Shown: positions 1 through 6,263, numbered from the stretch's first letter. The stretch is 7,442 nucleotides of DNA from Candidatus Jorgensenbacteria bacterium (GCA_016234345.1 JACRFG010000025.1:1-7442); one strand, 5' to 3'. The notes: generated from the sequence alone by a model not told the origin. A program made the numbers and translations.

Positions 1-454
1 AACCAACCTTGCAATCCGAAAGATTCTGAGCTCTAGCTGGATCACCTACAGTCACTCCGTGATTAGAATTAGGTGAAGAATCATATATAACCGTGCCAGT
101 TGACTCATCAAAACTCCACCGCCCCATAAGACCGGATCTAACATCAGCTATAAGCGCGCCCTCGGTACCGGGACGCACCACAAGGGTCGTACCAGAAGCA
201 GTTATATAGTAAGTGCTTGATGCGCCTTTAACTGGTAAATTGTAAATGTCCGTCCAAGTAGCACCGGCCACCGTACGAACCTGATCAACAAGTTCTTGGT
301 TTAAGGCTGAAGCGCTTTGTCCACGCTGAATCGTAATGTTCGCTCGAAGCATGGCCGTCAAAGCAATAGCCGCGCTCCCTATAATAAACGCTCCGATAGC
401 GAGACCAATAACTACTTCAATCAGAGTTTGGCCTCTTTTTGTAGAATAACTCAT
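1..454 (-). CDS. Type IV minor pilin fused to a LamG-like domain (partial, 3' end outside window)
   Basis: I translated 151 residues from the ATG at 454 to the window edge with no stop. Residues 1-8 form a short basic leader ending in RG; prepilin peptidase would cut before QTLIE (Gln at +1 instead of the usual Phe, Glu13 at the conserved +5 position). A hydrophobic helix follows to about residue 36. Residues 37-107 are a short pilin-like stalk. From residue 108 the sequence GLMGRWSFDESTG...YDSSPNSNHG matches the opening strands of the LamG / concanavalin-like jelly-roll family, known for binding sugars or proteins; the rest of that domain lies outside. The ATG is 2 nt after the stop of the upstream minor pilin, so translation is probably coupled; I see no SD. 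A TATAAT at 460-465 lies only 5 nt upstream and is a weak promoter candidate. Inferred role: surface-exposed minor pilin or pilus-tip adhesin. The pilin N-terminus is certain; the LamG call is strong but based on about 44 residues. Confidence 0.85.
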   Translation of the reverse strand, partial: MSYSTKRGQTLIEVVIGLAIGAFIIGSAAIALTAMLRANITIQRGQSASALNQELVDQVRTVAGATWTDIYNLPVKGASSTYYITASGTTLVVRPGTEGALIADVRSGLMGRWSFDESTGTVIYDSSPNSNHGVTVGDPARAQNLSDCKVG

Positions 455-456
455 GT

Positions 457-1026
457 TCAATTATAAGGGGTGCCATAAGGCGTGGGGTAACCATATGGCG
501 GCGTAAGGTATGACGGTGTCACATATGCCATACCGGTTGATATCCTTACAACCCCTATCTGCTCCATGATAATCGTATGTATCTCTAATGGATCAAACGA
601 AGCATAAAGCACAACTTGCTGCGTTGAGGATGGTTTGCCGCTTACGGCTGCAAAAAATATATCTTTGGTTACGCCTGATGCAGGGTCAGAAAATTCAATG
701 CCGTTACGCAATCCGTAAGTCTTTACGATATTCGGAGAACCACAAACTTCACAACTTATCAACTGATAACGATAACGTGGGTTAGTTACGGCATTGATAA
801 ATCGAACACCCCAGTTCGTACCGTTCTCCTGAGTGATCGAACGCTGCTGAGCGTCACGAACCACTGCCACAATTTCATTTACGGCATTTTTTAAACTGTG
901 TTTACGGGCATAGCGGCTGATACTTAAAAAAGACACCGTTGCCATCGTAACAGTAATCACCGCCACTATCCCGATCTCAATGAGGGTGAAGCCGCCTGCA
1001 TACTTAGAATTTTTAGAACGCATCAT
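457..1026 (-). CDS. FimT/GspH-like minor pseudopilin with Tyr/Pro-rich tail
   Basis: The 189-residue protein begins with a basic leader ending in GG, then FTLIE: prepilin peptidase should cut after Gly12, with Glu17 at +5, followed by a hydrophobic helix to about residue 36. The region 46-75 (NAVNEIVAVVRDAQQRS...NWGVRF) resembles the GspH/FimT family, minor pilins that help start pilus assembly. Cys92 and Cys95 form a CxxC that could make a small disulfide loop. The GspH-like body ends near residue 166; residues 167-189 are an added tail with six Tyr and six Pro (TPPYGYPTPYGTPYN). Two in-frame ATGs are possible. The AGGAG at 1029-1033 is 2 nt from the first (1026) and 5 nt from the second (1023), so the second may be the real start, removing one Met. 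The gene starts just after the pilC stop (1032-1034), so it sits in the pilC operon. It ends with TGA, supporting the standard code. Family assignment is fairly sure, exact role inferred. Confidence 0.85.
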   Translation of the reverse strand: MMRSKNSKYAGGFTLIEIGIVAVITVTMATVSFLSISRYARKHSLKNAVNEIVAVVRDAQQRSITQENGTNWGVRFINAVTNPRYRYQLISCEVCGSPNIVKTYGLRNGIEFSDPASGVTKDIFFAAVSGKPSSTQQVVLYASFDPLEIHTIIMEQIGVVRISTGMAYVTPSYLTPPYGYPTPYGTPYN

Positions 1027-1028
1027 CT

Positions 1029-1033
1029 CTCCT
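1029..1033 (-). promoter_or_regulatory. SD-like AGGAG before the FimT-like gene
   Basis: AGGAG on the minus strand overlaps the stop codon of pilC and lies 2 nt from the first and 5 nt from the second of two consecutive ATGs. Its spacing favours the second ATG. It is the best SD match in the window, which is notable because the 16S 3' tail here lacks the complementary CCUCC. The overlap with the stop codon means it could be partly chance. Confidence 0.5.
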
Positions 1034-2240
1034 AAAACTGTGTTGTGAGCTGATAGATCGGAATGATAATAGACAAAGCAATAAGTCCAATAATACCACC
1101 GATAAAAAGAAGCATAACCGGTTCCAAAAACGAAACTAGTGTTTTAACCGCACTATCAATTTCCTTTTCGTAGAAATCGGCAAGCGTGGTTAATACTTCG
1201 GCTAAATGACCGGCTTTTTCGGAAATAGCTATAAGATTAATAACCACGACGGGGAAAAACGGCTCCCGCCTGAATGCTTCTCCAATCGAAAGACCTTTAA
1301 CCAATCCCTCGCGAGCAATTCTAAGCAAACTCTCCTTTAAAGTGATATTACCCGAAGTCTGAGCGGTAATTTCGAGCGCTTCGGTAATAGGCAAACCGGC
1401 CTTGACGAGTGAAGAGAAAACATTAGAGAAACGCTGAATAGCGATCTTTTTAACAACATCTCGAATCACCGGAATTTCGCCCACTATACTCACGACAAAT
1501 TTTTTAAAGACCGGCGAGGTTCGGTACATACGGAGAAAAACAATGATTGCTACAACCGCTGCACCAAAAAGATAAAAACCGATTTTATTCAAAAAGAGGC
1601 CTACGCTAAAAACTATTCTTGAAAACGTAGGCGGATCAAAACCTCCTTCGAGGAATATTGTGGCTACTCGCGGCAAGGCAAAAGTTACAATAAGTATAAG
1701 AATAGAGACCGAAGAAACAAGAAGAATAATCGGGTAGATAAGCGCGCTTCTTATTTTGTCTTTAAGTTCTTTTTGTTTGGTAAGAAGATCGGTTAATTGT
1801 TCAAACGTTTGCTCAAGATTGCCGGCCGCTTCTCCCGCACGAACTAAGTTTACGTATATAGGAGAAAAGACTCGCGGATAACGCGCGAAAGTGGAATAAA
1901 ATGGATTGCCCTGCTCAAGCGCACCGCGTATTTCAAGAAGAATAGCTCGCACCGCGGGTTTCGAAAAATCGGCGATAAGAATATTTATCGCTTCCATAAG
2001 ACCGGTACCGATCTTTAACATAAGCGACAGGTATTTAGAAATAAAAATTTGGTCGGTTAAGGTAACTTTATTTTTACCGAAACCCAAAAAACCAACATGA
2101 ATCTGTTTGACCGGCATAACGCTTACTGGTGTAAGTCTTCGACTGCCGAGATAAACGAGAACGTCTTCGATATTTCTCGCTTCCATTTCACTTTCTACAA
2201 TGCGACCGTCTGGTTGTGATGCGATATAACGAAACTGCAT
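1032..2240 (-). CDS. pilC: Type IV pilus inner-membrane platform protein PilC (GspF family)
   Basis: This 402-residue protein has the usual length and two-fold repeat of the PilC/GspF family, the inner-membrane platform that couples the PilB motor to the growing pilus. The cytoplasmic first repeat (about 60-190) carries the family signature GEAAGNLE at 136-143; the second (about 265-395) carries the matching SEKAGHLAEVL at 340-350. Hydrophobic segments lie at about 167-190, 218-237 and 370-395, as expected. The N-terminal part (FRYIASQPDGR...E) resembles the short beta region that opens many PilC proteins. The ATG is preceded by AAAGGA with 5-nt spacing. The gene follows pilB by 123 bp but has its own TGTTACAAT promoter, and the downstream minor-pilin genes follow with overlap-scale spacing, so a pilC-fimT-LamG-pilin transcript is likely. 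No key motif is missing. GspF of a type II secretion system is the only alternative; the pilin neighbours favour a pilus. Confidence 0.96.
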   Translation of the reverse strand: MQFRYIASQPDGRIVESEMEARNIEDVLVYLGSRRLTPVSVMPVKQIHVGFLGFGKNKVTLTDQIFISKYLSLMLKIGTGLMEAINILIADFSKPAVRAILLEIRGALEQGNPFYSTFARYPRVFSPIYVNLVRAGEAAGNLEQTFEQLTDLLTKQKELKDKIRSALIYPIILLVSSVSILILIVTFALPRVATIFLEGGFDPPTFSRIVFSVGLFLNKIGFYLFGAAVVAIIVFLRMYRTSPVFKKFVVSIVGEIPVIRDVVKKIAIQRFSNVFSSLVKAGLPITEALEITAQTSGNITLKESLLRIAREGLVKGLSIGEAFRREPFFPVVVINLIAISEKAGHLAEVLTTLADFYEKEIDSAVKTLVSFLEPVMLLFIGGIIGLIALSIIIPIYQLTTQF

Positions 2241-2245
2241 TTCTA

Positions 2246-2251
2246 TCCTTT
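2246..2251 (-). promoter_or_regulatory. SD-like AAAGGA before pilC
   Basis: AAAGGA ends 5 nt before the pilC ATG, a normal spacing for a ribosome binding site. It also overlaps a GUUUA that could pair with the UAAAC in the unusual 16S tail, so it does not by itself decide which pairing is used. Confidence 0.45.
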
Positions 2252-2263
2252 AAACATTAATTT

Positions 2264-2282
2264 GCTTCAGGACTTATGAAGC
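2264..2282 (-). other. Hairpin in the pilC 5' leader
   Basis: The inverted repeat GCTTCA / TGAAGC (6 perfect pairs, 7-nt loop) would begin about 3 nt into the transcript predicted from the promoter at 2292-2300. A hairpin at the extreme 5' end commonly protects mRNA from decay; that role here is inferred. Confidence 0.4.
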
Positions 2283-2291
2283 TTACCTTTA

Positions 2292-2300
2292 ATTGTAACA
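2292..2300 (-). promoter_or_regulatory. pilC: Extended -10 promoter (TGTTACAAT) for pilC
   Basis: TGT-TACAAT is an extended -10 element with the same nine bases as the one before pilB. No convincing -35 is visible 17 bp upstream (TCTCCA). The predicted start site near 2285 gives pilC a leader of about 45 nt. It lies in the pilB-pilC intergenic gap, so pilC can be transcribed independently of pilB. Confidence 0.6.
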
Positions 2301-2363
2301 GCTCTGTAATTAATTGGAGATGCATAAATCTAAATGTATGACCCCATAAAGTCATGTAAAAAA

Positions 2364-4079
2364 CTATTCCCTAACAACCCTAAATACCTCTTCAATTGTT
2401 GTCATGCCGCGTTCAACTTTTTTTAGACCATCCTCAAACATAGTTATCATACCTTCGCTTCTGGATAATTTCCTCAAATTATCAAGGTTAAAACCGGGAC
2501 TAATAATAAATTTACGGATAGCTTCGGTAACATTCAACACCTCAAACAATCCAATTCGTCCCAAGAAACCAGTATGTCCGCAGGCATTACATCCCCTTCC
2601 TCGATAAAAAGTCTTGGGTAATTTTAATACCTGTGGGTCAAGACCTAAATCTTTAAGCTGATCTCTGATAGCTGTAAATATTTCGGGAGTAGGAACATAA
2701 GACTCGATACACTCAAGATGAACCTGCCGTACTAATCGCTGAGCAGTCACATCGTTTAAAACCGCCGCAACGAGAAACGGGGGGACATTCATATCCATAA
2801 GACGGGGAACTGCCGTAGCCGCATCATTCGTGTGAAGCGAGGAAAGAACCAAATGGCCGGTTAGAGCGGCCTGTACGGCAATGTTAGCGGTTTCCGTATC
2901 ACGCATCTCTCCGACCAAAATAATGTTCGGGTCTTGCCGAAGAATTGAACGAAGGCCGGAAGCAAACGTGATGCCAGCTTGAGCGTTAACTTGCATCTGG
3001 TTTACATAACGCATGTCATATTCAATAGGATCTTCAATGGAAACAATATTAACCTCTGGCCTGTTCAACATATTCAACATTGAATATAGAGTGGTGGTCT
3101 TACCCGAACCGGTAGGACCACAGACAACCACCATGCCATATGTTTTAGAAATCGCCTCGTCTATAAGTTTTATATTGTCTTCAAAAAGTCCGATGTCTCT
3201 AAGTGAAAGCGGTTTCTGGGCAGCGGGAAGAAGTCGCATCTCCACTTTCTCTCCATGAAAAGTAGGAATAATAGAAACACGAACATCAATTATGTTATCG
3301 CCGACTTTATACCGATACCGACCGTCTTGGGGATGCATATGCTCATCAAGCCGCAAGCTTGAAAGAAGCTTTAAGCGCGCCACTACCGCTTCATGGATAT
3401 CTTTAGGCATCCTTATGATTTCATGCAAGATTCCATCAATTCGATAACGCACCAAGACTGCATCATCGAGTATCTCGAAATGAATATCGGAAGACCGTGA
3501 CGAAACAGCGTAGACCATTAAGTTATCGACGATCGCAACAATCGGCAAATCTTCGGCAGCTTGCTTAAGATCACCACGCACTTTGGAACGTAACGATTCT
3601 TGGATGCTCGCTTCAATGACGCTCTTATAATCTTGGGTAGCTTTTTGTTCGTATAGAGAGAAACCGCGATCAAGATCCTCTTCGGTCGCAAGGTATGGTT
3701 TTACATTTCCACCCAATTTTAAACGGATAAAATCGATAGTCTCAAGGTCAGTCGGATCTTCCATTGCCACCTTGAATTTGCCATCAGCTTCCTTACCAAA
3801 TACAATCGCTTGGCGTCGACGAGCAATGTCTTCAGGCAAAAGTTTTAATAATTCTTCTTCAATTTTTACAATGCCTAGATTAACCCGTTCAACACCGAGC
3901 GCCTGACCAACCAAAATAAGGAAATAATCTTTGTTAATAAGACCACGGGCAATAAAAATATCAACAATGTTCTGTTTTTTATGTCCCGCTTCCTGAGCAA
4001 TGGCATCAAAAGTAGCCCCGTCAACAACGCCGGCTTTGACTAAAATTTCTCTAAGTCTAACTGTGGGTAGAGGAATCAT
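2364..4079 (-). CDS. pilB: Type IV pilus assembly ATPase PilB (GspE family)
   Basis: The 571-residue protein is a full-length PilB/GspE hexameric ATPase that drives pilin polymerisation at the inner membrane. In order: an N-terminal MshEN/GspE-N-like region (about 1-140, with the LPEDIARRRQ...D segment), the two-subdomain motor from about 175, Walker A GPTGSGKTT at 321-329 (Lys327), Asp box SIEDPIE at 347-353, Walker B-type NIILVGEMRD at 385-394 (Glu391) and His box SSLHTND at 413-419 (His416). All catalytic motifs are intact. The family zinc site normally has two CxxC pairs; here the first is His454-x2-Cys457 and the second Cys497-x2-Cys500, so zinc binding probably survives with a His ligand. 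Start chosen at the ATG at 4079, with only a weak GTGAG at 4083-4087 upstream. It has its own TGTTACAAT promoter directly after the terminator of the pilin upstream. The N-terminal domain argues for PilB over the retraction ATPase PilT. Confidence 0.97.
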   Translation of the reverse strand: MIPLPTVRLREILVKAGVVDGATFDAIAQEAGHKKQNIVDIFIARGLINKDYFLILVGQALGVERVNLGIVKIEEELLKLLPEDIARRRQAIVFGKEADGKFKVAMEDPTDLETIDFIRLKLGGNVKPYLATEEDLDRGFSLYEQKATQDYKSVIEASIQESLRSKVRGDLKQAAEDLPIVAIVDNLMVYAVSSRSSDIHFEILDDAVLVRYRIDGILHEIIRMPKDIHEAVVARLKLLSSLRLDEHMHPQDGRYRYKVGDNIIDVRVSIIPTFHGEKVEMRLLPAAQKPLSLRDIGLFEDNIKLIDEAISKTYGMVVVCGPTGSGKTTTLYSMLNMLNRPEVNIVSIEDPIEYDMRYVNQMQVNAQAGITFASGLRSILRQDPNIILVGEMRDTETANIAVQAALTGHLVLSSLHTNDAATAVPRLMDMNVPPFLVAAVLNDVTAQRLVRQVHLECIESYVPTPEIFTAIRDQLKDLGLDPQVLKLPKTFYRGRGCNACGHTGFLGRIGLFEVLNVTEAIRKFIISPGFNLDNLRKLSRSEGMITMFEDGLKKVERGMTTIEEVFRVVRE

Positions 4080-4114
4080 AAACTCACAAAATTAAATAAT
4101 ATAACTACATTGTA

Positions 4115-4123
4115 ATTGTAACA
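4115..4123 (-). promoter_or_regulatory. pilB: Extended -10 promoter (TGTTACAAT) for pilB
   Basis: TGT-TACAAT is identical to the pilC element. The predicted start near 4108 gives a leader of about 29 nt. The place where a -35 would sit is filled by the terminator hairpin of the upstream pilin, so recognition should depend on the extended -10. Confidence 0.6.
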
Positions 4124-4124
4124 G

Positions 4125-4152
4125 AAAACCCCTCTCTTTTGGGAGGAATTTT
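4125..4152 (-). terminator. Rho-independent terminator after pilin 1
   Basis: On the minus strand AAAATTCCTC pairs with GAGGGGTTTT (10 pairs, two of them G-U) around an 8-nt loop, followed by a short U-rich tail. It lies 25 nt past the pilin stop codon and abuts the pilB promoter, separating the pilin unit from pilB. Confidence 0.65.
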
Positions 4153-4177
4153 ATTAAAACGAGAATAAATACTTGAA

Positions 4178-4774
4178 TTAGAAGTTTAAATTAGTCCCAA
4201 CTTCATACCAATGCCCTTGGTTACCGCCATCTTTAGATTCAACATCAGCTGTTCCGCCGTTCCGATATTTAGTGCTTTCCATGTTAGCAACTATTTCATA
4301 AACACCAAAAGTGGAGCTAGCTCTAAATCCATAAAAACATCCAAGAGTTGACGTAACGCCGCCGCCAGGACAGTCGGCAGCAACCACGCTGTCAAGAGGA
4401 TCGGTTGGCAATCTAGATAACGGAGAACCACCCGAAATTACGGTGAAGTTAACGTAACGCACCCAACCACTACCGTCCGCAATTGTCACAACGTTGGTTG
4501 AACAACTTGATGTCACGGCACTAAGAGGGAATGAAACACCGGCAGTACAAGTCGCGGTGGCGTTAACTGGATCAGGATTCCAAGAAGGGTTTGAAACATC
4601 GGCAAAATAAAGTCCGATCGCTCGATTTAATGTATCAAGGTCCGAGATTCTCGTAGCATCTCTCCCCTGCTTGATAAGCTCAACTGGGTTTAAGACCAAA
4701 ACCACAGCAGTTGAAAGAACTACAAGAATGGCTATGACAACCAATAATTCAATAAGAGTAAAGCCTCGTTTCAT
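4178..4774 (-). CDS. Type IV major-pilin-like protein (pilin 1, paralogue of the next two)
   Basis: A 198-residue prepilin: leader MKRG, cleavage before Phe5 in FTLIE, Glu9 at +5, then a hydrophobic helix to about residue 28 that packs in the pilus core. The globular part has four Cys (76, 91, 135, 146), probably two disulfides. The end carries ANMESTKY (164-170) and KDGGNQGHWYEVGTNL (181-196), a type of ending I associate with Patescibacteria pilins. It is closest to pilin 3 across the whole length, including at DNA level near the 3' end. Its first 107 bases are identical to those of pilins 2 and 3, diverging right after (Gly37 here, Ser37 in the others). The ATG follows a strong extended -10 by 9 nt, so a nearly leaderless mRNA is predicted, and there is no SD. 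It may also be read from pilin 2, 35 bp upstream with no terminator between. Structural subunit of the fibre; which of the three is dominant cannot be told. Confidence 0.92.
   Translation of the reverse strand: MKRGFTLIELLVVIAILVVLSTAVVLVLNPVELIKQGRDATRISDLDTLNRAIGLYFADVSNPSWNPDPVNATATCTAGVSFPLSAVTSSCSTNVVTIADGSGWVRYVNFTVISGGSPLSRLPTDPLDSVVAADCPGGGVTSTLGCFYGFRASSTFGVYEIVANMESTKYRNGGTADVESKDGGNQGHWYEVGTNLNF
4668..4774 (-). repeat. 107-bp direct repeat, copy 1 (5' end of pilin 1)
   Basis: These 107 bases, starting exactly at the ATG, are identical to 5267-5373 and 5946-6052. They encode residues 1-35 and two bases of codon 36 (leader, cleavage site, transmembrane helix). Identity includes all synonymous positions. 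Confidence 0.97.
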
Positions 4775-4783
4775 CTTATAAAG

Positions 4784-4792
4784 ATTATAACA
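4784..4792 (-). promoter_or_regulatory. Extended -10 promoter (TGTTATAAT) at pilin 1, near-leaderless
   Basis: A consensus TGT-TATAAT ends 9 nt before the pilin 1 ATG. A start site 7 nt below the -10 gives a leader of about 3 nt. No clear -35 is seen. Confidence 0.65.
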
Positions 4793-4809
4793 TACTGTAA
4801 TAGATGATT

Positions 4810-5373
4810 TTAAGAATCTAACTTAGTACCCACTTCATACCAATTCTCCATACTGCCCTCATCCTTAGACTCAACGTCGGCTAAGCCACCCTCTGAATAC
4901 TTATTGCTCTCCATATTAGCATCAATCTCATACACTCCAACCGTTGTTGATGCAGCCCACGCATAGTAGCAACCGTCGTTGTCACTACATCCAGCCACTG
5001 TATTTAAAGGATCGAGCGGAAGTCTTGAGAGAGGTGACTTGCTTGAAATCGCATCAAACGCAACTCGAACCCAACCTGTTCCGTCAACTGCGGTACTGCT
5101 AACGAATATGCAAGAACGCGGGAAAGTATCCGGGAAGAAATTTGAAACTGTACAAGTGGTAGAAGCTTGCCACTGTAGAGCAGTCGGATTAGTTAAATCT
5201 ACCGCAAATAGTGCGATAGCACTCTTAATCGCAGCAAGATCGGAAATGCGAACCGCATCCCTACTTTGCTTGATAAGCTCAACTGGGTTTAAGACCAAAA
5301 CCACAGCAGTTGAAAGAACTACAAGAATGGCTATGACAACCAATAATTCAATAAGAGTAAAGCCTCGTTTCAT
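4810..5373 (-). CDS. Type IV major-pilin-like protein (pilin 2, most divergent paralogue)
   Basis: A 187-residue prepilin with the same leader, FTLIE cleavage site and helix as its neighbours, encoded by the shared 107 bases (120 shared with pilin 3). After residue 50 it diverges from the other two: the region 51-110 has its own sequence, with Cys74 and Cys88, and the second Cys pair is tighter (Cys129, Cys135). The ending keeps the shared plan, ANMESNKY (152-159) and ENWYEVGTKL (176-185), but with EGSMEN where the others have GGNQGH. Its ATG lies 10 nt below an extended -10 (TGTTATTAT), predicting a leader of about 4 nt and no SD. It is separated from pilin 3 by a terminator but not from pilin 1. 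Likely a structural pilus subunit with a distinct surface; interchange with the others is inferred. Confidence 0.92.
   Translation of the reverse strand: MKRGFTLIELLVVIAILVVLSTAVVLVLNPVELIKQSRDAVRISDLAAIKSAIALFAVDLTNPTALQWQASTTCTVSNFFPDTFPRSCIFVSSTAVDGTGWVRVAFDAISSKSPLSRLPLDPLNTVAGCSDNDGCYYAWAASTTVGVYEIDANMESNKYSEGGLADVESKDEGSMENWYEVGTKLDS
5267..5373 (-). repeat. 107-bp direct repeat, copy 2 (5' end of pilin 2)
   Basis: Identical to copies at 4668-4774 and 5946-6052. Against pilin 3 the exact identity extends 13 bases further, to 5254, giving 120 bases. Confidence 0.97.
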
Positions 5374-5383
5374 TTATGTGAAA

Positions 5384-5392
5384 ATAATAACA
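5384..5392 (-). promoter_or_regulatory. Extended -10 promoter (TGTTATTAT) at pilin 2, near-leaderless
   Basis: TGT-TATTAT, one base from the consensus, ends 10 nt before the ATG. The predicted leader is about 4 nt. It lies directly after the terminator of pilin 3. Confidence 0.55.
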
Positions 5393-5397
5393 TAACT

Positions 5398-5428
5398 AAA
5401 AACACAAAACTCCCACTTGGGGAGTTTT
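5398..5428 (-). terminator. Rho-independent terminator after pilin 3
   Basis: AAAACTCCC (minus strand, from 5428) pairs with GGGAGTTTT in nine perfect pairs around a 5-nt loop, then GTGTTTTT on the minus strand supplies the U-rich tail. It sits 22 nt after the pilin 3 stop and isolates pilin 3 from pilin 2. Confidence 0.75.
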
Positions 5429-5449
5429 ATGTTTTATATCAAGCTAAAA

Positions 5450-6052
5450 CTAGAAAGTTAAATTACTACCAACTTCATACCAATGCCCTTGGTTACCGCC
5501 GTCTGAAGATTCAACATCGGCTGTACCACCGTTGCGGTATTTAGTGCTTTCCATGTTAGCAACTATTTCATAAATCCCAGTCGAAGTACCGGATTTAAAC
5601 CCATAGAAACAACCGAGTGTAGATGTTGTACCACCACCAGGACAATCAGCAGCAACTATAGTGTTACGGGGGTCAATTGGCAATCTAGCCAAAGGTGAAC
5701 CACCCGAAATCAAACTGAAATTAACATAACGTACCCAACCACTACCATCTGCAAGCGTAACGACATTAGCCGAACAACTGGAGGTCGCTGCACCATTAGG
5801 ATATCCCGAAGCACCAGCTACAGTACACGTAGCGGTGGAATTCACCACATCAGGATTCCAGGCGGGATTCGAGACATCAGACAAATAAAGTGCGATAGCA
5901 CTATTTAACGTCGATAAATCCGAGATTCTCGTCGCATCCCTACTTTGCTTGATAAGCTCAACTGGGTTTAAGACCAAAACCACAGCAGTTGAAAGAACTA
6001 CAAGAATGGCTATGACAACCAATAATTCAATAAGAGTAAAGCCTCGTTTCAT
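5450..6052 (-). CDS. Type IV major-pilin-like protein (pilin 3, first of the tandem set)
   Basis: A 200-residue prepilin: MKRG leader, cut before Phe5, Glu9 at +5, hydrophobic helix, then a globular domain with Cys76, Cys93, Cys137 and Cys148. Residues 38-75, 95-120 and 136-200 are very close to pilin 1 (shared DCPGGG, TSTLGCFYGF, ANMESTKYRNGGTADVES, GNQGHWYEVG), while the loop at 78-92 differs in length and sequence. It therefore shares its 5' 120 bases best with pilin 2 but its body with pilin 1, a mosaic pattern. Upstream I see no SD, only an A-rich stretch; the best promoter is 6111-6119, with a leader of about 50 nt, unlike the near-leaderless sister genes. It is bounded by terminators on both sides (6184-6212 for the regulator, 5398-5428 for itself), so it is transcribed alone. 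Likely structural pilus subunit. Confidence 0.92.
   Translation of the reverse strand: MKRGFTLIELLVVIAILVVLSTAVVLVLNPVELIKQSRDATRISDLSTLNSAIALYLSDVSNPAWNPDVVNSTATCTVAGASGYPNGAATSSCSANVVTLADGSGWVRYVNFSLISGGSPLARLPIDPRNTIVAADCPGGGTTSTLGCFYGFKSGTSTGIYEIVANMESTKYRNGGTADVESSDGGNQGHWYEVGSNLTF
5946..6052 (-). repeat. 107-bp direct repeat, copy 3 (5' end of pilin 3)
   Basis: Identical to 4668-4774 and 5267-5373. Bases immediately upstream of the three ATGs are unrelated, so the identity begins at the start codon. Confidence 0.97.
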
Positions 6053-6110
6053 TTTTTTAATTAAGGTTAACGAAATAATGGACTATATTCGACCTTTTCA
6101 GGATATATTT

Positions 6111-6119
6111 AGTATACCA
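6111..6119 (-). promoter_or_regulatory. Candidate extended -10 promoter (TGGTATACT) for pilin 3
   Basis: TGG-TATACT is a good extended -10, predicting a start near 6104 and a leader of about 50 nt. A second, weaker TATAGT at 6082-6087 would give a leader of about 22 nt. No -35 at standard spacing is convincing. Confidence 0.45.
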
Positions 6120-6183
6120 TATACATACAACAACTTCGGGTTTTCAATTGTGGATAACGTTATAGTTGGATTCTTATGTCTAT

Positions 6184-6212
6184 AAAATAAAAAAGCGCAA
6201 TTAAAATAGCGC
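6184..6212 (-). terminator. Rho-independent terminator after the response regulator
   Basis: GCGC...GCGC arms, with an inner ATT/AAT continuation beyond a one-base mismatch, are followed on the minus strand by TTTTTTATTTT. It lies about 50 nt past the regulator stop. The stem is short but the T-run is strong. Confidence 0.65.
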
Positions 6213-6263
6213 AAGCAGTATATATCAGTTTATGTTTTTAGGTTATGTATAACACTACTAAAA

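Noticed and set aside
457..459. Recoded UGA (as in Gracilibacteria or SR1)
   Set aside because: UGA ends the FimT-like gene at a sensible point and is followed in frame by another UGA after one codon; other genes need no UGA as sense.
460..465. TATAAT before the LamG-pilin as an internal promoter
   Set aside because: It lacks the TGn extension, is 5 nt from the ATG and falls in the repeat-like tail DNA, so chance is likely; kept only as a note in the gene entry.
588..3258. Short plus-strand frames opposite fimT-like, pilC and pilB
   Set aside because: Low-complexity antisense shadows of strongly conserved genes, with no independent support.
4979..5395. 138-codon open frame on the plus strand
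   Set aside because: Antisense to pilin 2, with no start signal or recognisable protein; part of it recurs opposite pilin 3 only because of the 107-bp repeat.
4668..6052. CRISPR-like or mobile-element explanation for the three repeats
   Set aside because: The repeats are the coding 5' ends of full pilin genes, 0.6-0.7 kb apart, with no transposase, terminal inverted repeats or spacer pattern.
5949..6185. Plus-strand frame running from the pilin 3 repeat into the spacer
   Set aside because: Begins antisense to the repeat, ends in an A/T-rich spacer and has no protein-like composition.
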